A stretch of 43,314 bases of DNA from an uncultured Lachnospiraceae bacterium (GCA_946407725.1 CAMJPM010000015.1:1-43314), one strand, 5' to 3'; positions 24,946 to 33,725 are shown, counted from the stretch's first letter. Notes: generated by a model from the sequence alone, not told the origin. Made by a program: numbers and translations.

Positions 24946-25998
24946 ATGGCGGATCATTCAGTACTTGCCTATACCTGTCCGGAATGCGGCGGGTCCATGG
25001 TGTTTAACCCCAAAGAGGGAAAAATGCAATGTGAATACTGCGACTCCCTTTTCACAAAGGAAGAGGTGGAAAAACACTTTGCAGCTAAGGAACAGAAGTT
25101 AGTCGATAAGGAAGCCGGAAAGGAATGGGGCGAGGAAGAAGAGACCATGAGGGGCTATAACTGCTCATCCTGCGGGGCTGACTTAATCGCTGACCAGAAT
25201 ACCGCAGTTATAAGATGTCCCTATTGCGGAAACCAGACCATAGCGCCTACACAGTTTTCAGGAGCGCTCAGACCTGATTTCGTCGTTCCCTTTGCCTTTG
25301 ATAAAAAGCAGGCCATTGAAAAATACAAGGGCTATTACGATAAGCGTTTCCTTCTGCCTAAGGACTTTACGGTTTCAAGCAAGATAGAAGAGATACAGGG
25401 TGTATATGTTCCTTTCTGGCTATTTTCCGGTACTGCGGATGCTTCAGGCAAATATGAGGCCTATGACAGTAAGACCGAAGGAAATTATGAGATCAGGGAT
25501 TATTACGATTCAGAGCGTGCAGGAAAGATCGGATTCAAGCATGTTCCCGCCGATGCCTCCGTAAGGATGGCGGATGACCTTATGGATTCCATTGAGCCCT
25601 ATAATTTTGAAGCCCTGGAGGAGTTCACCACTGCATATCTGCCGGGTTTCCTGGCCGAGAAATTCGATGTAAATGAGGAGGATGACAAGAAAAGGGCCGA
25701 AAAGAGGATTGCAGAGAGCGTAAAGGAGAAGCTCCACAATACCATAGACCATAACGGTTACAATGTTAAAAACGAGAATGTTGACATCCATATCAATGAG
25801 ACTCATTACGCACTGCTTCCGGTATGGATGCTCACCACAAACTGGAACGGAAAGAAATGGACCTTTGCCATGAACGGACAGACCGGTAAATTCACCGGGG
25901 ATCTTCCGGTAAGCGGCGGTAAGCTTTCCCTGGTTGCAATCGGCACCTTTGTTGTCAGCCTGATAATAGGCATGATCATCGCATCTTTCGTGGGATAA
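24946..25998 (+). CDS. Double zinc-ribbon protein with C-terminal membrane anchor
   Basis: 350 residues. Two zinc ribbons at the N-terminus: CPECGG with CEYCDS (about 10-36) and CSSCGA with CPYCGN (about 74-98). A middle domain has PFAFDKKQAIEKYKGYYD and GVYVPFWLFSG. One hydrophobic segment lies at about 325-348 near the C-terminus. Firmicute homologues are often labelled TFIIB-type zinc ribbon or even PriA-like helicase, but there is no helicase motif here. The tail-anchored layout suggests a membrane-associated protein facing the cytoplasm. A good extended -10 lies upstream and AGGAAGGAG before ATG 24946. The molecular role is unknown. Confidence 0.75.
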   Translation: MADHSVLAYTCPECGGSMVFNPKEGKMQCEYCDSLFTKEEVEKHFAAKEQKLVDKEAGKEWGEEEETMRGYNCSSCGADLIADQNTAVIRCPYCGNQTIAPTQFSGALRPDFVVPFAFDKKQAIEKYKGYYDKRFLLPKDFTVSSKIEEIQGVYVPFWLFSGTADASGKYEAYDSKTEGNYEIRDYYDSERAGKIGFKHVPADASVRMADDLMDSIEPYNFEALEEFTTAYLPGFLAEKFDVNEEDDKKRAEKRIAESVKEKLHNTIDHNGYNVKNENVDIHINETHYALLPVWMLTTNWNGKKWTFAMNGQTGKFTGDLPVSGGKLSLVAIGTFVVSLIIGMIIASFVG

Positions 25999-26001
25999 CT
26001 G

Positions 26002-26120
26002 GTGCTGTAAAGTTTTCTGTGAAAACTTTACAGTACGTAGGCCACGTTTTCGCTTTATCACACATCTTTGATGTGTGATGCCGCCCCGGCGAGGGGAAGC
26101 GAACTTTAAATGGCGTGGCT
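26002..26120. repeat. Structured intergenic element, family B copy 2
   Basis: Starts three bases after the zinc-ribbon stop codon. Stem 1: GTGCTGTAAAGTTTTC (26002-26017) with 26021-26036. Closing stem: GGCCACGTT (26040-26048) with GGCGTGGCT (26112-26120). Internal hairpin: TCACACATC-TTT-GATGTGTGA (26058-26078), then GCCGCCCCGGC. Against copy 1 (9143-9262) the closing stem shows a G-C to A-T double change and several wobble-preserving single changes. As in copy 1, a small ORF with a strong RBS follows within about 32 bases. Confidence 0.85.
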
Positions 26121-26151
26121 CTCCCGAGATTAGAACAAGGAGATAAACTAT

Positions 26152-26328
26152 ATGAGTGTTATATTTGCTATAATTATTACGATAATAGTGGTATATTCCT
26201 GCTATGCCAGCATGAAGCCCGTGTCAAACGCTTCTGATGCCAATAAATACATGGACAGTGAGATCAATCTTACCCTGAAGACCGATAAGTTCTTAAGAAC
26301 GGAAAAGAAGAAGAAAGATAATGACTGA
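26152..26328 (+). CDS. 58-aa single-pass membrane protein, overlaps cdd
   Basis: ATG 26152 is preceded by AAGGAG at 26137-26142, and the TGA at 26326-26328 lies within the start of cdd, overlapping it by eight bases. The protein begins MSVIFAIIITIIVVYSCYAS, an N-terminal membrane segment, and continues with a soluble charged tail ending in Lys-rich residues. No family is recognised. The strong RBS and the cdd overlap argue for a real, co-translated gene. The tail should face the cytoplasm by the positive-inside rule. Confidence 0.72.
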   Translation: MSVIFAIIITIIVVYSCYASMKPVSNASDANKYMDSEINLTLKTDKFLRTEKKKKDND

Positions 26329-26752
26329 ACCGGCCTGGGAAGAAATATGCTCCCTCCTGGATACGGCCCATGACATGCAGGAGAGATCCTATTGTCCCTA
26401 TTCCGGGTTTGCAGTGGGGGCTGCGCTTCTTACTGAGGACGGAAAGGTGTACGGGGGCTGCAATATAGAGAATTCTGCTTATTCCCCCTCAAACTGCGCT
26501 GAGAGGACTGCGTTTTTTACCGCTCTCGCAGACGGGGAAAGGAAATTCAGGGCCATAGCCATCGTAGGAGGCAGGAACCGGGAAGTGGGTGACTACTGTT
26601 TTCCCTGCGGTGTATGCCGTCAGGTTATGTCAGAGTTCTGCAGACCCGATGATTTCTGGATAATCACCGCAAACAATGCGGGTGAGACCGTGGTACGCAC
26701 CCTCCGGGATCTGCTGCCCGAAGCATTCCGGTTTAAAAAATTGAAAAAATAG
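26321..26752 (+). CDS. cdd: Cytidine deaminase
   Basis: Deaminates cytidine and deoxycytidine to uridine compounds in pyrimidine salvage. The 143-residue length fits the small tetrameric Gram-positive type. Zinc and catalytic residues are visible: NCAERTA (Cys59, catalytic Glu61) and PCGVCRQ (Cys96, Cys99). Substrate-binding segments YCPYSGFAVGAAL and NIENSAYSPS are intact. Its start lies inside the 58-aa ORF, so translation is probably coupled. A repeat fragment shared with 43204 directly follows the stop. Confidence 0.97.
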   Translation: MTEPAWEEICSLLDTAHDMQERSYCPYSGFAVGAALLTEDGKVYGGCNIENSAYSPSNCAERTAFFTALADGERKFRAIAIVGGRNREVGDYCFPCGVCRQVMSEFCRPDDFWIITANNAGETVVRTLRDLLPEAFRFKKLKK

Positions 26753-26780
26753 GTAAAATGTCCAGTGCCCCGTACAAAAT
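26752..26780. repeat. Family C repeat fragment after cdd
   Basis: AAATGTCCAGTGCCCCGTAC and following AAAAT abut the cdd stop codon. The CAGTGCCCCGTACAAAAT part recurs at about 43205-43222, and AAATGTCC recurs at about 43156-43163, where extra hairpins lie between the two parts. This copy looks like a shortened version. Confidence 0.6.
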
Positions 26781-26828
26781 ATGTTACAATGGTACCATAT
26801 TTGACAAACATAGTGAAAAATGTCATTA

Positions 26829-27024
26829 TATAGCAAACGGCAAAGTTTTTTGTCGTTTACTGTTATACGGTTTTCTTATAGCAAACGACAAAAGTCTTTT
26901 CGTTTTGGCGTTTGCTGCGCCGGATTTTGGCCGCTTAAAGCGGCATATTTCCTTACAAAATCCGTGTGCATCCTTGCGGAGCATTATAGTAAGCGAAATT
27001 TATAATTTTGCTTACTATAAAACA
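26829..27024. repeat. Multi-hairpin intergenic repeat, family A copy 2
   Basis: Same hairpin order as 3320-3463: stem 1 AGCAAACGACAAAA with TTTTGGCGTTTGCT (26880-26916), stem 2 GGATTTTG with CAAAATCC around GCCGCT-TAA-AGCGGC, and stem 3 TTATAGTAAGC with GCTTACTATAA (ending 27022). An additional copy of stem 1 precedes it (26832-26861). It fills most of the 307-base gap between cdd and the 76-aa gene; apart from this and the family C fragment I see no gene there. Confidence 0.85.
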
Positions 27025-27059
27025 GATAATTATTTCAGAGTATATAAAGTGGTTGGTCT

Positions 27060-27290
27060 ATGGATAATCTTAGCGGGCTCAGTCCCGAACAACAGGCATT
27101 ATTTGCCAGTATTATGGGAAATTCATCACAGGCAAAGGCACATTCTCCGGTGATACCGGTGATGCCTGCGGCTGCTCCGGTAGCTGCGGCTCCTGCACCT
27201 GCACCTGCTCCTGCTGCAGGCGGAGGAGACAGCGGCAGGGTATTAAGCCAGGCAGAGATAGATGCGCTGATAGCCTCAATGGGAAATTGA
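27060..27290 (+). CDS. 76-aa protein with FliM-like CheY-binding motif
   Basis: The C-terminus reads GRVLSQAEIDALIASMGN. LSQAEIDAL is the same as the N-terminal CheY-P-binding peptide of E. coli FliM (LSQAEIDALL) and close to that of FliN/FliY proteins. The N-terminus has a weaker echo, LSPEQQALFASIMGN (about 7-21). The two are joined by an Ala/Pro-rich linker (about 33-54). No FliM, FliN or CheC domain is present, so this is not a truncated switch protein by position alone. It may bind CheY-P as an adaptor or sink; this is inference. ATG 27060 has only a weak RBS. The next gene begins ten bases after its stop. Confidence 0.72.
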   Translation: MDNLSGLSPEQQALFASIMGNSSQAKAHSPVIPVMPAAAPVAAAPAPAPAPAAGGGDSGRVLSQAEIDALIASMGN

Positions 27291-27300
27291 GGTTTCCGCT

Positions 27301-27702
27301 ATGCCTACCGTAAAAGTAAAGGGCGATTTTCCCGTTGAAGATATGCCTATAGTTCCGATGATCGTGGTGGAGTGCTTTCTTGCCATCATGTTTTTCACCT
27401 GCAGGGCGGCAGAGGTCATTCCCGCAGAGGTGGTTTTCGGGCTTTTATGGTTCTTTGTGTCGGTATTTATCTGGCTGAAGGCACAGTTTTTTGTGACCGG
27501 GGTTGTGGTCACAAAGCACTATGTGGTAATTAAGCACGGCAATGAGATAAAGCATCAGATACCTATATCCGAAGTGAGATCCGTGGAGATAGGCAGGAAT
27601 AACAAGGTCACTGTTCACGGAGCCAAAAACTACAAGGTCGGAAAGATGCCCGAGGCAAAGAATTTTGAGATTATGATCAACAGGATGCTTGAACAGATAT
27701 GA
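27301..27702 (+). CDS. Small membrane protein with bacterial PH-like domain
   Basis: 133 residues: two hydrophobic segments (about 18-35 and 42-60), then a beta-rich part reading VVTKHYVVIKHGNEIKHQI and PISEVRSVEIGRN, which resembles bPH_2 (YdbS/DUF304-like) domains. In that family the PH-like unit lies next to two TM helices, and the role is usually unknown. It starts ten bases after the EIDAL-motif gene and ends just before a strong terminator, so the two form a likely bicistron. A membrane tether for its partner is possible but speculative. Confidence 0.65.
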   Translation: MPTVKVKGDFPVEDMPIVPMIVVECFLAIMFFTCRAAEVIPAEVVFGLLWFFVSVFIWLKAQFFVTGVVVTKHYVVIKHGNEIKHQIPISEVRSVEIGRNNKVTVHGAKNYKVGKMPEAKNFEIMINRMLEQI

Positions 27703-27704
27703 AC

Positions 27705-27731
27705 AAAACCCGGCAGGTAGCCGGGTTTTTT
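27705..27731 (+). terminator. Rho-independent terminator
   Basis: AACCCGGC (27707-27714), loop AGGTA, GCCGGGTT (27720-27727), followed by TTTT. It starts three bases after the PH-like gene and ends the bicistron. Confidence 0.9.
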
Positions 27732-27744
27732 AAGGAAAAGGCTA

Positions 27745-28167
27745 TTGAAGATCGGCGACAGGATAAATAATATACTGTATTTTGATAAGAGGGCGGAATT
27801 CCGCGGCAGATGGTATACAGGCTCCGTATGCCCGAAGGAGCTCTGGGAAAAATGCGGTAAATACCCGGATACAGATGCTGTGATCCAGCATATGGCGGAG
27901 CATGTGAATGAAACGGGTTTTCTCTATATGTTCTTAAAGATCGTGAAATCCGATATCCGCACCCGGCTTCCTTACGGTACAAAGATGATAGCCCTGATCG
28001 TGGATGAAAATAACGAAGAGGTTAGAAGATTTAAGGAGACCTTCGCTTCTGAAGAGAAATTCATGAACGTATTAAAGTTCTGTGCCGTAAAGCATGTCAT
28101 TGTGCGCGTCATTTTTTTCAAGGACAGTATGCGCTTCCGTATTCCCATGACCTTTGATTTCAGATAA
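27745..28167 (+). CDS. Hypothetical 140-aa protein
   Basis: TTG start at 27745 with AAGGAAAAGG just upstream. The product, beginning MKIGDRINNILYFDKRAEFR, is soluble, mixed alpha/beta in appearance and rich in aromatic and basic residues. It has no signal peptide, membrane segment or recognisable motif. It sits between a terminator and a glycosyltransferase gene whose ATG lies four bases after its stop, so it is probably co-transcribed with that gene. I do not recognise a family. Confidence 0.6.
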   Translation: MKIGDRINNILYFDKRAEFRGRWYTGSVCPKELWEKCGKYPDTDAVIQHMAEHVNETGFLYMFLKIVKSDIRTRLPYGTKMIALIVDENNEEVRRFKETFASEEKFMNVLKFCAVKHVIVRVIFFKDSMRFRIPMTFDFR

Positions 28168-28171
28168 AATT

Positions 28172-29452
28172 ATGAAAATAGTACTATTTAAGAACATCGT
28201 TGAAAGCCAGGAATTCTTTTCCTTTGAGCTGGCAAAATGCTTTTCTTCCCTGGGACATGAGATCTTTTTCTATGACTGCGGCGATCCCATAACCTCAAAG
28301 AAAAAACTGGACAGCTTTGTTGAGCCGGATAATACGGTCTTTTTCTCTTTTAACTTTAACGGAATGATAAATGATCCGGTGCTCTGCAAAAATAACGGAA
28401 AAGACCCGGTGTATCTTAAGGAAACGGGGATTCCCTTCGTAAATTTCGTGGTGGACCACCCCTATTACTATCATAAGGAATTCGAGAATATCCCTCAGAA
28501 TTACATCCAGATCTCCATTGATGAGAACCATGCGGACTATATGAAGAAGTATTTTCCGGAAATAGACGCATCCACCGTGATATATCTTGGGGGAACGAAG
28601 CTTGTCCCCTTTGAAACCGGAGTGTTTAATCCCGGGATGAAGTATAATGCCGGAAGCCGGGAGAATCTCATTCCCTTTGAAAAAAGGAAGGATGACATCG
28701 TATTTTGCGGAAATTACATGGAACCTGCCTTTTTTGATAAGTATTTAAAGGGCTGTGAGCAGCCTGTAGTGGATTTCTATAACGAGATATATGAGGAATT
28801 AAAGGCAGAGCCGGATAAAACCCTGGAGGACGTGGCAGAGAGAAAGATATTACAGGAATTCGGAGAAAGGGCCACCAGGGACTATCTGCGGGACTGTCTT
28901 GAAAACATGATAGTTCTGGACTTAAAGATCCGCCACTATTTCAGGGGGAGGATAGTAGAAGCATTAGCGGACAGCGGAGTAAAGATCACGGTTTACGGAG
29001 AGGGTTACGACAGGCTTCCGCTTAAACATCCGGAAAACGTGATAAACATGGGTAACGTGGATTCCTTAAGGTGCCTTAAGGCCATTGCCAACGCCAGGGT
29101 GTCCTTGAATATTATGCCCTGGTTCAAAAGGGGCGGGCATGACAGGGTGTATAACACCTGCCTGAACGGGGCTCTCTGCCTGTCGGATACCTCGGAAGCC
29201 CTTAAAACGCAGTTCAAGGATATGATGGATATTTCCTTTTTTGATATAAAAAACAGGGAAGATATTGCGGAAAAATATGCACGCCTTACGGAAAACCCCG
29301 CAAAAATGAAGGAAATAGCGGAGGCAGGATACGAGAATGCCCTTAAGAACCACAGCTGGTATAACCGTGCCCTGGAGATAGAGAAGGTACTGTATAAAGC
29401 CCTGAAACAAACAAATGTTCGAAAAAATCTTGTAATACAAAATGAATTATGA
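28172..29452 (+). CDS. Glycosyltransferase, CgeB-like / family 1
   Basis: About 426 residues from ATG 28172, which I prefer over the TTG at 28154 because MKIVLFKNIVESQEFFSFEL is a typical GT-B N-terminus. The C-terminal half matches glycosyltransferases of the CgeB/Glyco_trans_1_2 type: ITVYGEGYD, RVSLNIMPWF, HDRVYNTCLNGALCLSD and an ALKNHSWYNRALEI ending. The acidic and Arg residues of the donor site lie in the HDRVYNT segment. The middle (about 140-240) has an insert rich in acidic residues. The acceptor may be a surface glycan or protein; no pathway genes are adjacent to settle it. Confidence 0.78.
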   Translation: MKIVLFKNIVESQEFFSFELAKCFSSLGHEIFFYDCGDPITSKKKLDSFVEPDNTVFFSFNFNGMINDPVLCKNNGKDPVYLKETGIPFVNFVVDHPYYYHKEFENIPQNYIQISIDENHADYMKKYFPEIDASTVIYLGGTKLVPFETGVFNPGMKYNAGSRENLIPFEKRKDDIVFCGNYMEPAFFDKYLKGCEQPVVDFYNEIYEELKAEPDKTLEDVAERKILQEFGERATRDYLRDCLENMIVLDLKIRHYFRGRIVEALADSGVKITVYGEGYDRLPLKHPENVINMGNVDSLRCLKAIANARVSLNIMPWFKRGGHDRVYNTCLNGALCLSDTSEALKTQFKDMMDISFFDIKNREDIAEKYARLTENPAKMKEIAEAGYENALKNHSWYNRALEIEKVLYKALKQTNVRKNLVIQNEL

Positions 29453-29458
29453 TAAAAT
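29430..29458 (+). promoter_or_regulatory. Candidate promoter of parE-parC
   Basis: TTGTAA (29430-29435), 17-base spacer, TAAAAT (29453-29458), overlapping the end of the glycosyltransferase gene. It lies about 52 bases before the parE start, whose RBS is AGGAAAGG. Confidence 0.55.
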
Positions 29459-29510
29459 CGCTAAGTGAATCGTATTTTCGGAAGGAATCGTAACAGGAAA
29501 GGTACAATAA

Positions 29511-31433
29511 ATGTCTGAAATTCAGAATTATAACGAAAGCTCCATACAGGTGCTGGAGGGCCTGGAGCCGGTCCGGTTAAGGCCCGGGATGTATATAGGC
29601 AGCACCGGGAGCCGGGGATTAAATCATCTGGTATATGAGATCGTGGATAACTCGGTGGACGAGCATCTGGAGGGTCACTGCAGTGAGATAAAGGTTACGC
29701 TTAATAACGACGGCAGTGCCACGGTAGAGGACAATGGCCGCGGTATCCCTGTGGGTATGCATGAAAAGGGAGTAAGTGCGGAGCGTGTGGTACTCACTAC
29801 CCTTCACGCCGGCGGTAAATTTGACGGAACGGTTTACAAGACCAGCGGAGGACTTCACGGAGTCGGATCCTCGGTGGTAAATGCCCTGTCTGAATGGCTG
29901 GATATCACAGTCTTCAGGGACGGCCTTATAAATCACGACAGATATGAGAGGGGAAAGCCTGTGGTGGAGCTGATCAACGGGCTGCTGCCGTCCCTTGGCA
30001 CCACCAGGAAGACAGGTACAAAGATATCTTTTAAGCCTGATCCTGAAATATTTGACACCGTACGTTTCAAATCCGAAGAGATAAAATCCAGACTCCATGA
30101 GACCGCATATTTAAATCCGGAGCTCACAATAATATTTAAGGATATGAGGATATCTCCCACGGAGGAGGTGACCTTCAGGGAGCCGGAGGGCATAAAGGGC
30201 TTTGTGCAGGATATGAATAAGTCCAGGGAGGTCATCACTCCCGTCATCTATTTTAAGGGAGAATCCGAAAATGTGCAGATAGAATGTGCGTTCCAGTATA
30301 TCAATGAGTTTCATGAAGAAGTGCTGGGATTTTGCAATAATATCTTCAATTCAGAGGGAGGCTCACACCTCACCGGCTTCAAATCCACCTTTACCACGGT
30401 TATGAACAGCTACGCCCGCCAGATCGGGGTATTAAAGGACAAGGACCAGAACTTTAACGGAACCGATATCAGAAACGGGATGACAGGGGTCTTAAGCATA
30501 AAGCACCCTGATCCCAGATTTGAGGGACAGACCAAGACAAAGCTGGATAACCAGGATGCGGCAAGAGCGGTGGGAAAGGTCACCGGAGACGAGATCCAGC
30601 TCTATTTTGACAGAAACCTGGACGTGCTGAAATCCATTCTGGAATGTGCCGAAAAAGCCGCAAAGATCAGAAAGAGCGAAGAAAAGGCAAAGACAAATAT
30701 GCTGCAGAAGCAGAAGTATTCCTTTGACAGCAACGGCAAGCTGGCAAACTGCGTATCAAAGGATGCTTCCAAATGCGAGATCTTCATAGTGGAGGGAGAT
30801 TCCGCCGGAGGATCCGCAAAGACAGCGAGAGACAGGATGTATCAGGCCATTCTTCCCATAAGGGGAAAGATCCTCAATGTGGAAAAGGCATCCATAGACA
30901 AAATCCTTGCCAATGCTGAGATAAAGACCATGATAAACGCCTTCGGATGCGGATTTTCCGAGGGTTACGGCCAGGATTTTGATATAACAAAGCTTCGGTA
31001 TGACAAGATAATAATAATGGCGGATGCAGACGTGGACGGTGCCCATATTGCCACCCTTCTGCTCACCCTGTTCTACCGCTTCATGCCCTCACTTATCTAC
31101 GAGGGACATGTGTATATCGCCATGCCTCCGCTTTACAAGGCCCAGCCCTCAAAGGGAAAGGAAGAATACCTGTATGATGACAGGGCGCTGGATGAGTACC
31201 GTAAAAGGCACAAGGGCAGCTTTACTCTGCAGCGTTACAAGGGTCTCGGCGAAATGGACGCCTCCCAGCTATGGGAGACCACCCTGGATCCGGAAAGACG
31301 GCTCCTTAAGCAGGTGAATATTGATGATGCCCGGCTGGCATCCTCTGTAACGGAGCTGCTTATGGGCAATGACGTTCCTCCCAGAAAGGAATTCATCTAT
31401 TCCCATGCACTGGACGCGTCACTGGATATTTAG
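29511..31433 (+). CDS. parE: Topoisomerase IV / gyrase-type subunit B
   Basis: 640 residues, the ATPase and TOPRIM subunit of a type IIA topoisomerase. Seen: RPGMYIGST, the ATP-binding NSVDE and GGLHGVGSSVVNALS, the QTKTKL lysine loop, TOPRIM EGDSAGGSAK (about 428) and DADVDGAH. It is paired 28 bases before the A subunit. I favour parE over gyrB because the partner lacks a GyrA box and there is no dnaA-recF context. QTKTKL itself is more GyrB-like, so the assignment is not certain. Confidence 0.85.
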   Translation: MSEIQNYNESSIQVLEGLEPVRLRPGMYIGSTGSRGLNHLVYEIVDNSVDEHLEGHCSEIKVTLNNDGSATVEDNGRGIPVGMHEKGVSAERVVLTTLHAGGKFDGTVYKTSGGLHGVGSSVVNALSEWLDITVFRDGLINHDRYERGKPVVELINGLLPSLGTTRKTGTKISFKPDPEIFDTVRFKSEEIKSRLHETAYLNPELTIIFKDMRISPTEEVTFREPEGIKGFVQDMNKSREVITPVIYFKGESENVQIECAFQYINEFHEEVLGFCNNIFNSEGGSHLTGFKSTFTTVMNSYARQIGVLKDKDQNFNGTDIRNGMTGVLSIKHPDPRFEGQTKTKLDNQDAARAVGKVTGDEIQLYFDRNLDVLKSILECAEKAAKIRKSEEKAKTNMLQKQKYSFDSNGKLANCVSKDASKCEIFIVEGDSAGGSAKTARDRMYQAILPIRGKILNVEKASIDKILANAEIKTMINAFGCGFSEGYGQDFDITKLRYDKIIIMADADVDGAHIATLLLTLFYRFMPSLIYEGHVYIAMPPLYKAQPSKGKEEYLYDDRALDEYRKRHKGSFTLQRYKGLGEMDASQLWETTLDPERRLLKQVNIDDARLASSVTELLMGNDVPPRKEFIYSHALDASLDI

Positions 31434-31461
31434 GAACTGTTGAAAAGATAAGGAAACAAAG

Positions 31462-33714
31462 ATGCCTTCAAAAATAAAAGAAGAGATTATAAGTACGGAA
31501 TACTCCGAAATAATGCAGAAAAACTATATCGACTACGCCATGTCGGTAATAGTTTCAAGAGCCCTCCCGGATGTGAGGGACGGCTTAAAGCCGGTACAGA
31601 GACGGACGCTTTACGACATGAGCGAGCTTGGCATAAAGCACGATAAGCCTTTCCGTAAATGTGCCCGTATAGTGGGAGACACCATGGGTAAATACCATCC
31701 CCACGGCGACAGCTCCATCTACGATTCCCTGGTTGTCATGGCCCAGGATTTCAAGAAGGGCCAGATACTGGTGGACGGACATGGAAATTTCGGGTCCATT
31801 GAGGGAGACGGCGCCGCGGCCATGCGTTACACGGAGGCCAGGCTCCATAAGATCACGGAGGAAGCCTTTTTATCGGATCTCGACAAGGATACGGTGGATT
31901 TTGTGCCCAACTTTGACGAGACAGAAAAGGAGCCCTCGGTGCTGCCGGTAAAGATACCGAATTTTTTAATCAACGGTTCCGAGGGAATAGCCGTGGGAAT
32001 GGCCACCTCCACCCCTCCCCACAACCTTACAGAGGTGATAGAGGCCGAAAAAGCCTATCTTAAAAACCCGGATATCACCACAGAAGAGCTGATGGAGATA
32101 GTAAAGGGGCCGGATTTCCCCACCGGCGGTATTGTGGTGAATAAGGATGATCTTTTAGGGATCTATGAAAAGGGAGAGGGAAAGATAAGGATCCGGGGAA
32201 GGGTCATTACCGAGGACGTAAAAGGGGGAAGGCAGAACCTGGTGGTTACTGAGATCCCCTATACCATGATAGGCTCCGGCATAGGGAAATTCATGTCGGA
32301 TGTGGCATCCCTTGTGGAAAACAGGAAAACCGGGGATATAGCGGATATCTCAAACCAGTCTGACAAAGAGGGCACCCGGATAGTAATAGAGCTTAAAAAA
32401 GGAGCGGATCCGGAAAATATAAAAAATCTGCTGTATCAGAAGACCAGGCTGGAGGATACCTTTGGAGTAAACATGCTCTCCGTGGTAAACGGACGCCCGG
32501 AGACCATGGGAATAAGGGGGATTCTCTCAAACCATGTGGGCTTCCTCTATGAAGTAAATACCAGAAAGTACACGTCCTTACTGAAGAAGGACCAGGAAAA
32601 GCGGGAGATAGAGGAAGGGCTTATAAAGGCGGTGGATGTTATTGACATCATAATCGCCACCTTAAGAGGCGCAAAGAGCCGGAGCGACGCCCTGCACTGC
32701 CTGATGACCGGAGATATCGAAAAAATTAATTTCCGCAGGACAGAGGACGCCCTTATGGCCCAGAACTTCTCATTTTCCGAAAAGCAGGCCAATGCCATTC
32801 TGGATATGCGTCTCCACAGGCTCATCGGACTGGAGATAGAGGCCCTTATAAAGGAGCATGAGGACACGCTGAAGCGGATCGCCGAATACGAGGATCTTTT
32901 AAGCAATCCGAATTCCATGAAGAAATCTATAATAAAGGACTTAAACGGCTTTGAGAAGGAATACGGGAGGGATAGGAAGACCGAAATAATCAACGCCGGC
33001 GCCGCTGTATTTGAAGAAAAGCCTGTTGAAGAGGTGGATGTTTTCTTCCTTCTTGACCGTTTCGGCTACGCACATACAGTGGATACATCAACCTTTGAAA
33101 GAAATGAGGAGACGGCGAGAGCGGAGAATAAATATTGCATAAAGGTCAAAAATACCGGAAAGATCATAATTTTCACCGCTGCGGGTCAGGCCCATATAAT
33201 AAAGGTATCTGATGTGCCCCACGGAAAATTCCGGGATAAGGGCAAGCCCATAGACAATATCTCGAATTATGACAGCGCCGCCGAGGAAACGGTCTTTGTG
33301 GAGAATCTGGCGGAAATCGTATCGTCAAAACTGCTGTTCCTGACAAAAAATGCCTTCGGTAAGGTGGTGGACGGCAGTGAGTTTGATGTGCAGAAGAGAA
33401 GCGTTGCAGCCACGAACCTCTCATCCGGAGATGAACTGATCCTTGTGACAAAGCTTGATATGGAGACCAGGCAGATACTCTTACAGAGTGTAAAGGGATT
33501 TTTCCTGCGATTTGCCCTTTCGGAGATCCCGGAAAAGAAGAAGGGTGCTGTGGGTGTACGCACCATGAAGCTCTCAAAGGATGACGTTCTTTCAGATGCG
33601 TATTTAATGAATTTTGCCGATGAGCGGACCATAGAGTACAAGGGCAAAGAGATTCCCATGACCTGTGTAAAGAACACCCACAGGGATACAAAGGGAACAA
33701 AGATAAGGATTTAG
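31462..33714 (+). CDS. parC: Topoisomerase IV / gyrase-type subunit A
   Basis: 750 residues, the DNA-cleaving subunit. The N-terminal breakage-reunion domain has IDYAMSVIVSRALPDVRDGL, the quinolone region HPHGDSSIYD (Ser and Asp at the two usual resistance positions) and the active-site Tyr123 in AMRYTEAR. A QRRGGKG-type GyrA box is absent, and at 750 residues it is nearer to ParC (about 750) than GyrA (820 or more). The C-terminal beta-pinwheel has fewer visible blades. Its stop codon overlaps the RBS of rsmD (TAGGAG). Confidence 0.88.
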   Translation: MPSKIKEEIISTEYSEIMQKNYIDYAMSVIVSRALPDVRDGLKPVQRRTLYDMSELGIKHDKPFRKCARIVGDTMGKYHPHGDSSIYDSLVVMAQDFKKGQILVDGHGNFGSIEGDGAAAMRYTEARLHKITEEAFLSDLDKDTVDFVPNFDETEKEPSVLPVKIPNFLINGSEGIAVGMATSTPPHNLTEVIEAEKAYLKNPDITTEELMEIVKGPDFPTGGIVVNKDDLLGIYEKGEGKIRIRGRVITEDVKGGRQNLVVTEIPYTMIGSGIGKFMSDVASLVENRKTGDIADISNQSDKEGTRIVIELKKGADPENIKNLLYQKTRLEDTFGVNMLSVVNGRPETMGIRGILSNHVGFLYEVNTRKYTSLLKKDQEKREIEEGLIKAVDVIDIIIATLRGAKSRSDALHCLMTGDIEKINFRRTEDALMAQNFSFSEKQANAILDMRLHRLIGLEIEALIKEHEDTLKRIAEYEDLLSNPNSMKKSIIKDLNGFEKEYGRDRKTEIINAGAAVFEEKPVEEVDVFFLLDRFGYAHTVDTSTFERNEETARAENKYCIKVKNTGKIIIFTAAGQAHIIKVSDVPHGKFRDKGKPIDNISNYDSAAEETVFVENLAEIVSSKLLFLTKNAFGKVVDGSEFDVQKRSVAATNLSSGDELILVTKLDMETRQILLQSVKGFFLRFALSEIPEKKKGAVGVRTMKLSKDDVLSDAYLMNFADERTIEYKGKEIPMTCVKNTHRDTKGTKIRI

Positions 33715-33725
33715 GAGCTTAAACT

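Noticed and set aside
24946-25998. PriA-like helicase, a label sometimes given to such proteins
   Set aside because: There are zinc ribbons but no Walker or helicase motifs, and a C-terminal membrane segment is present.
26758-27153. 131-aa plus-strand ORF between cdd and the 76-aa gene
   Set aside because: It lies almost wholly in family A and C hairpin repeats and runs into the 76-aa gene in another frame. It has no RBS.
29511-33714. Calling these genes gyrB and gyrA
   Set aside because: The A subunit lacks a GyrA box and is 750 residues long, and dnaA/recF are absent. ParE/ParC is preferred, but gyrase-like activity is not excluded.
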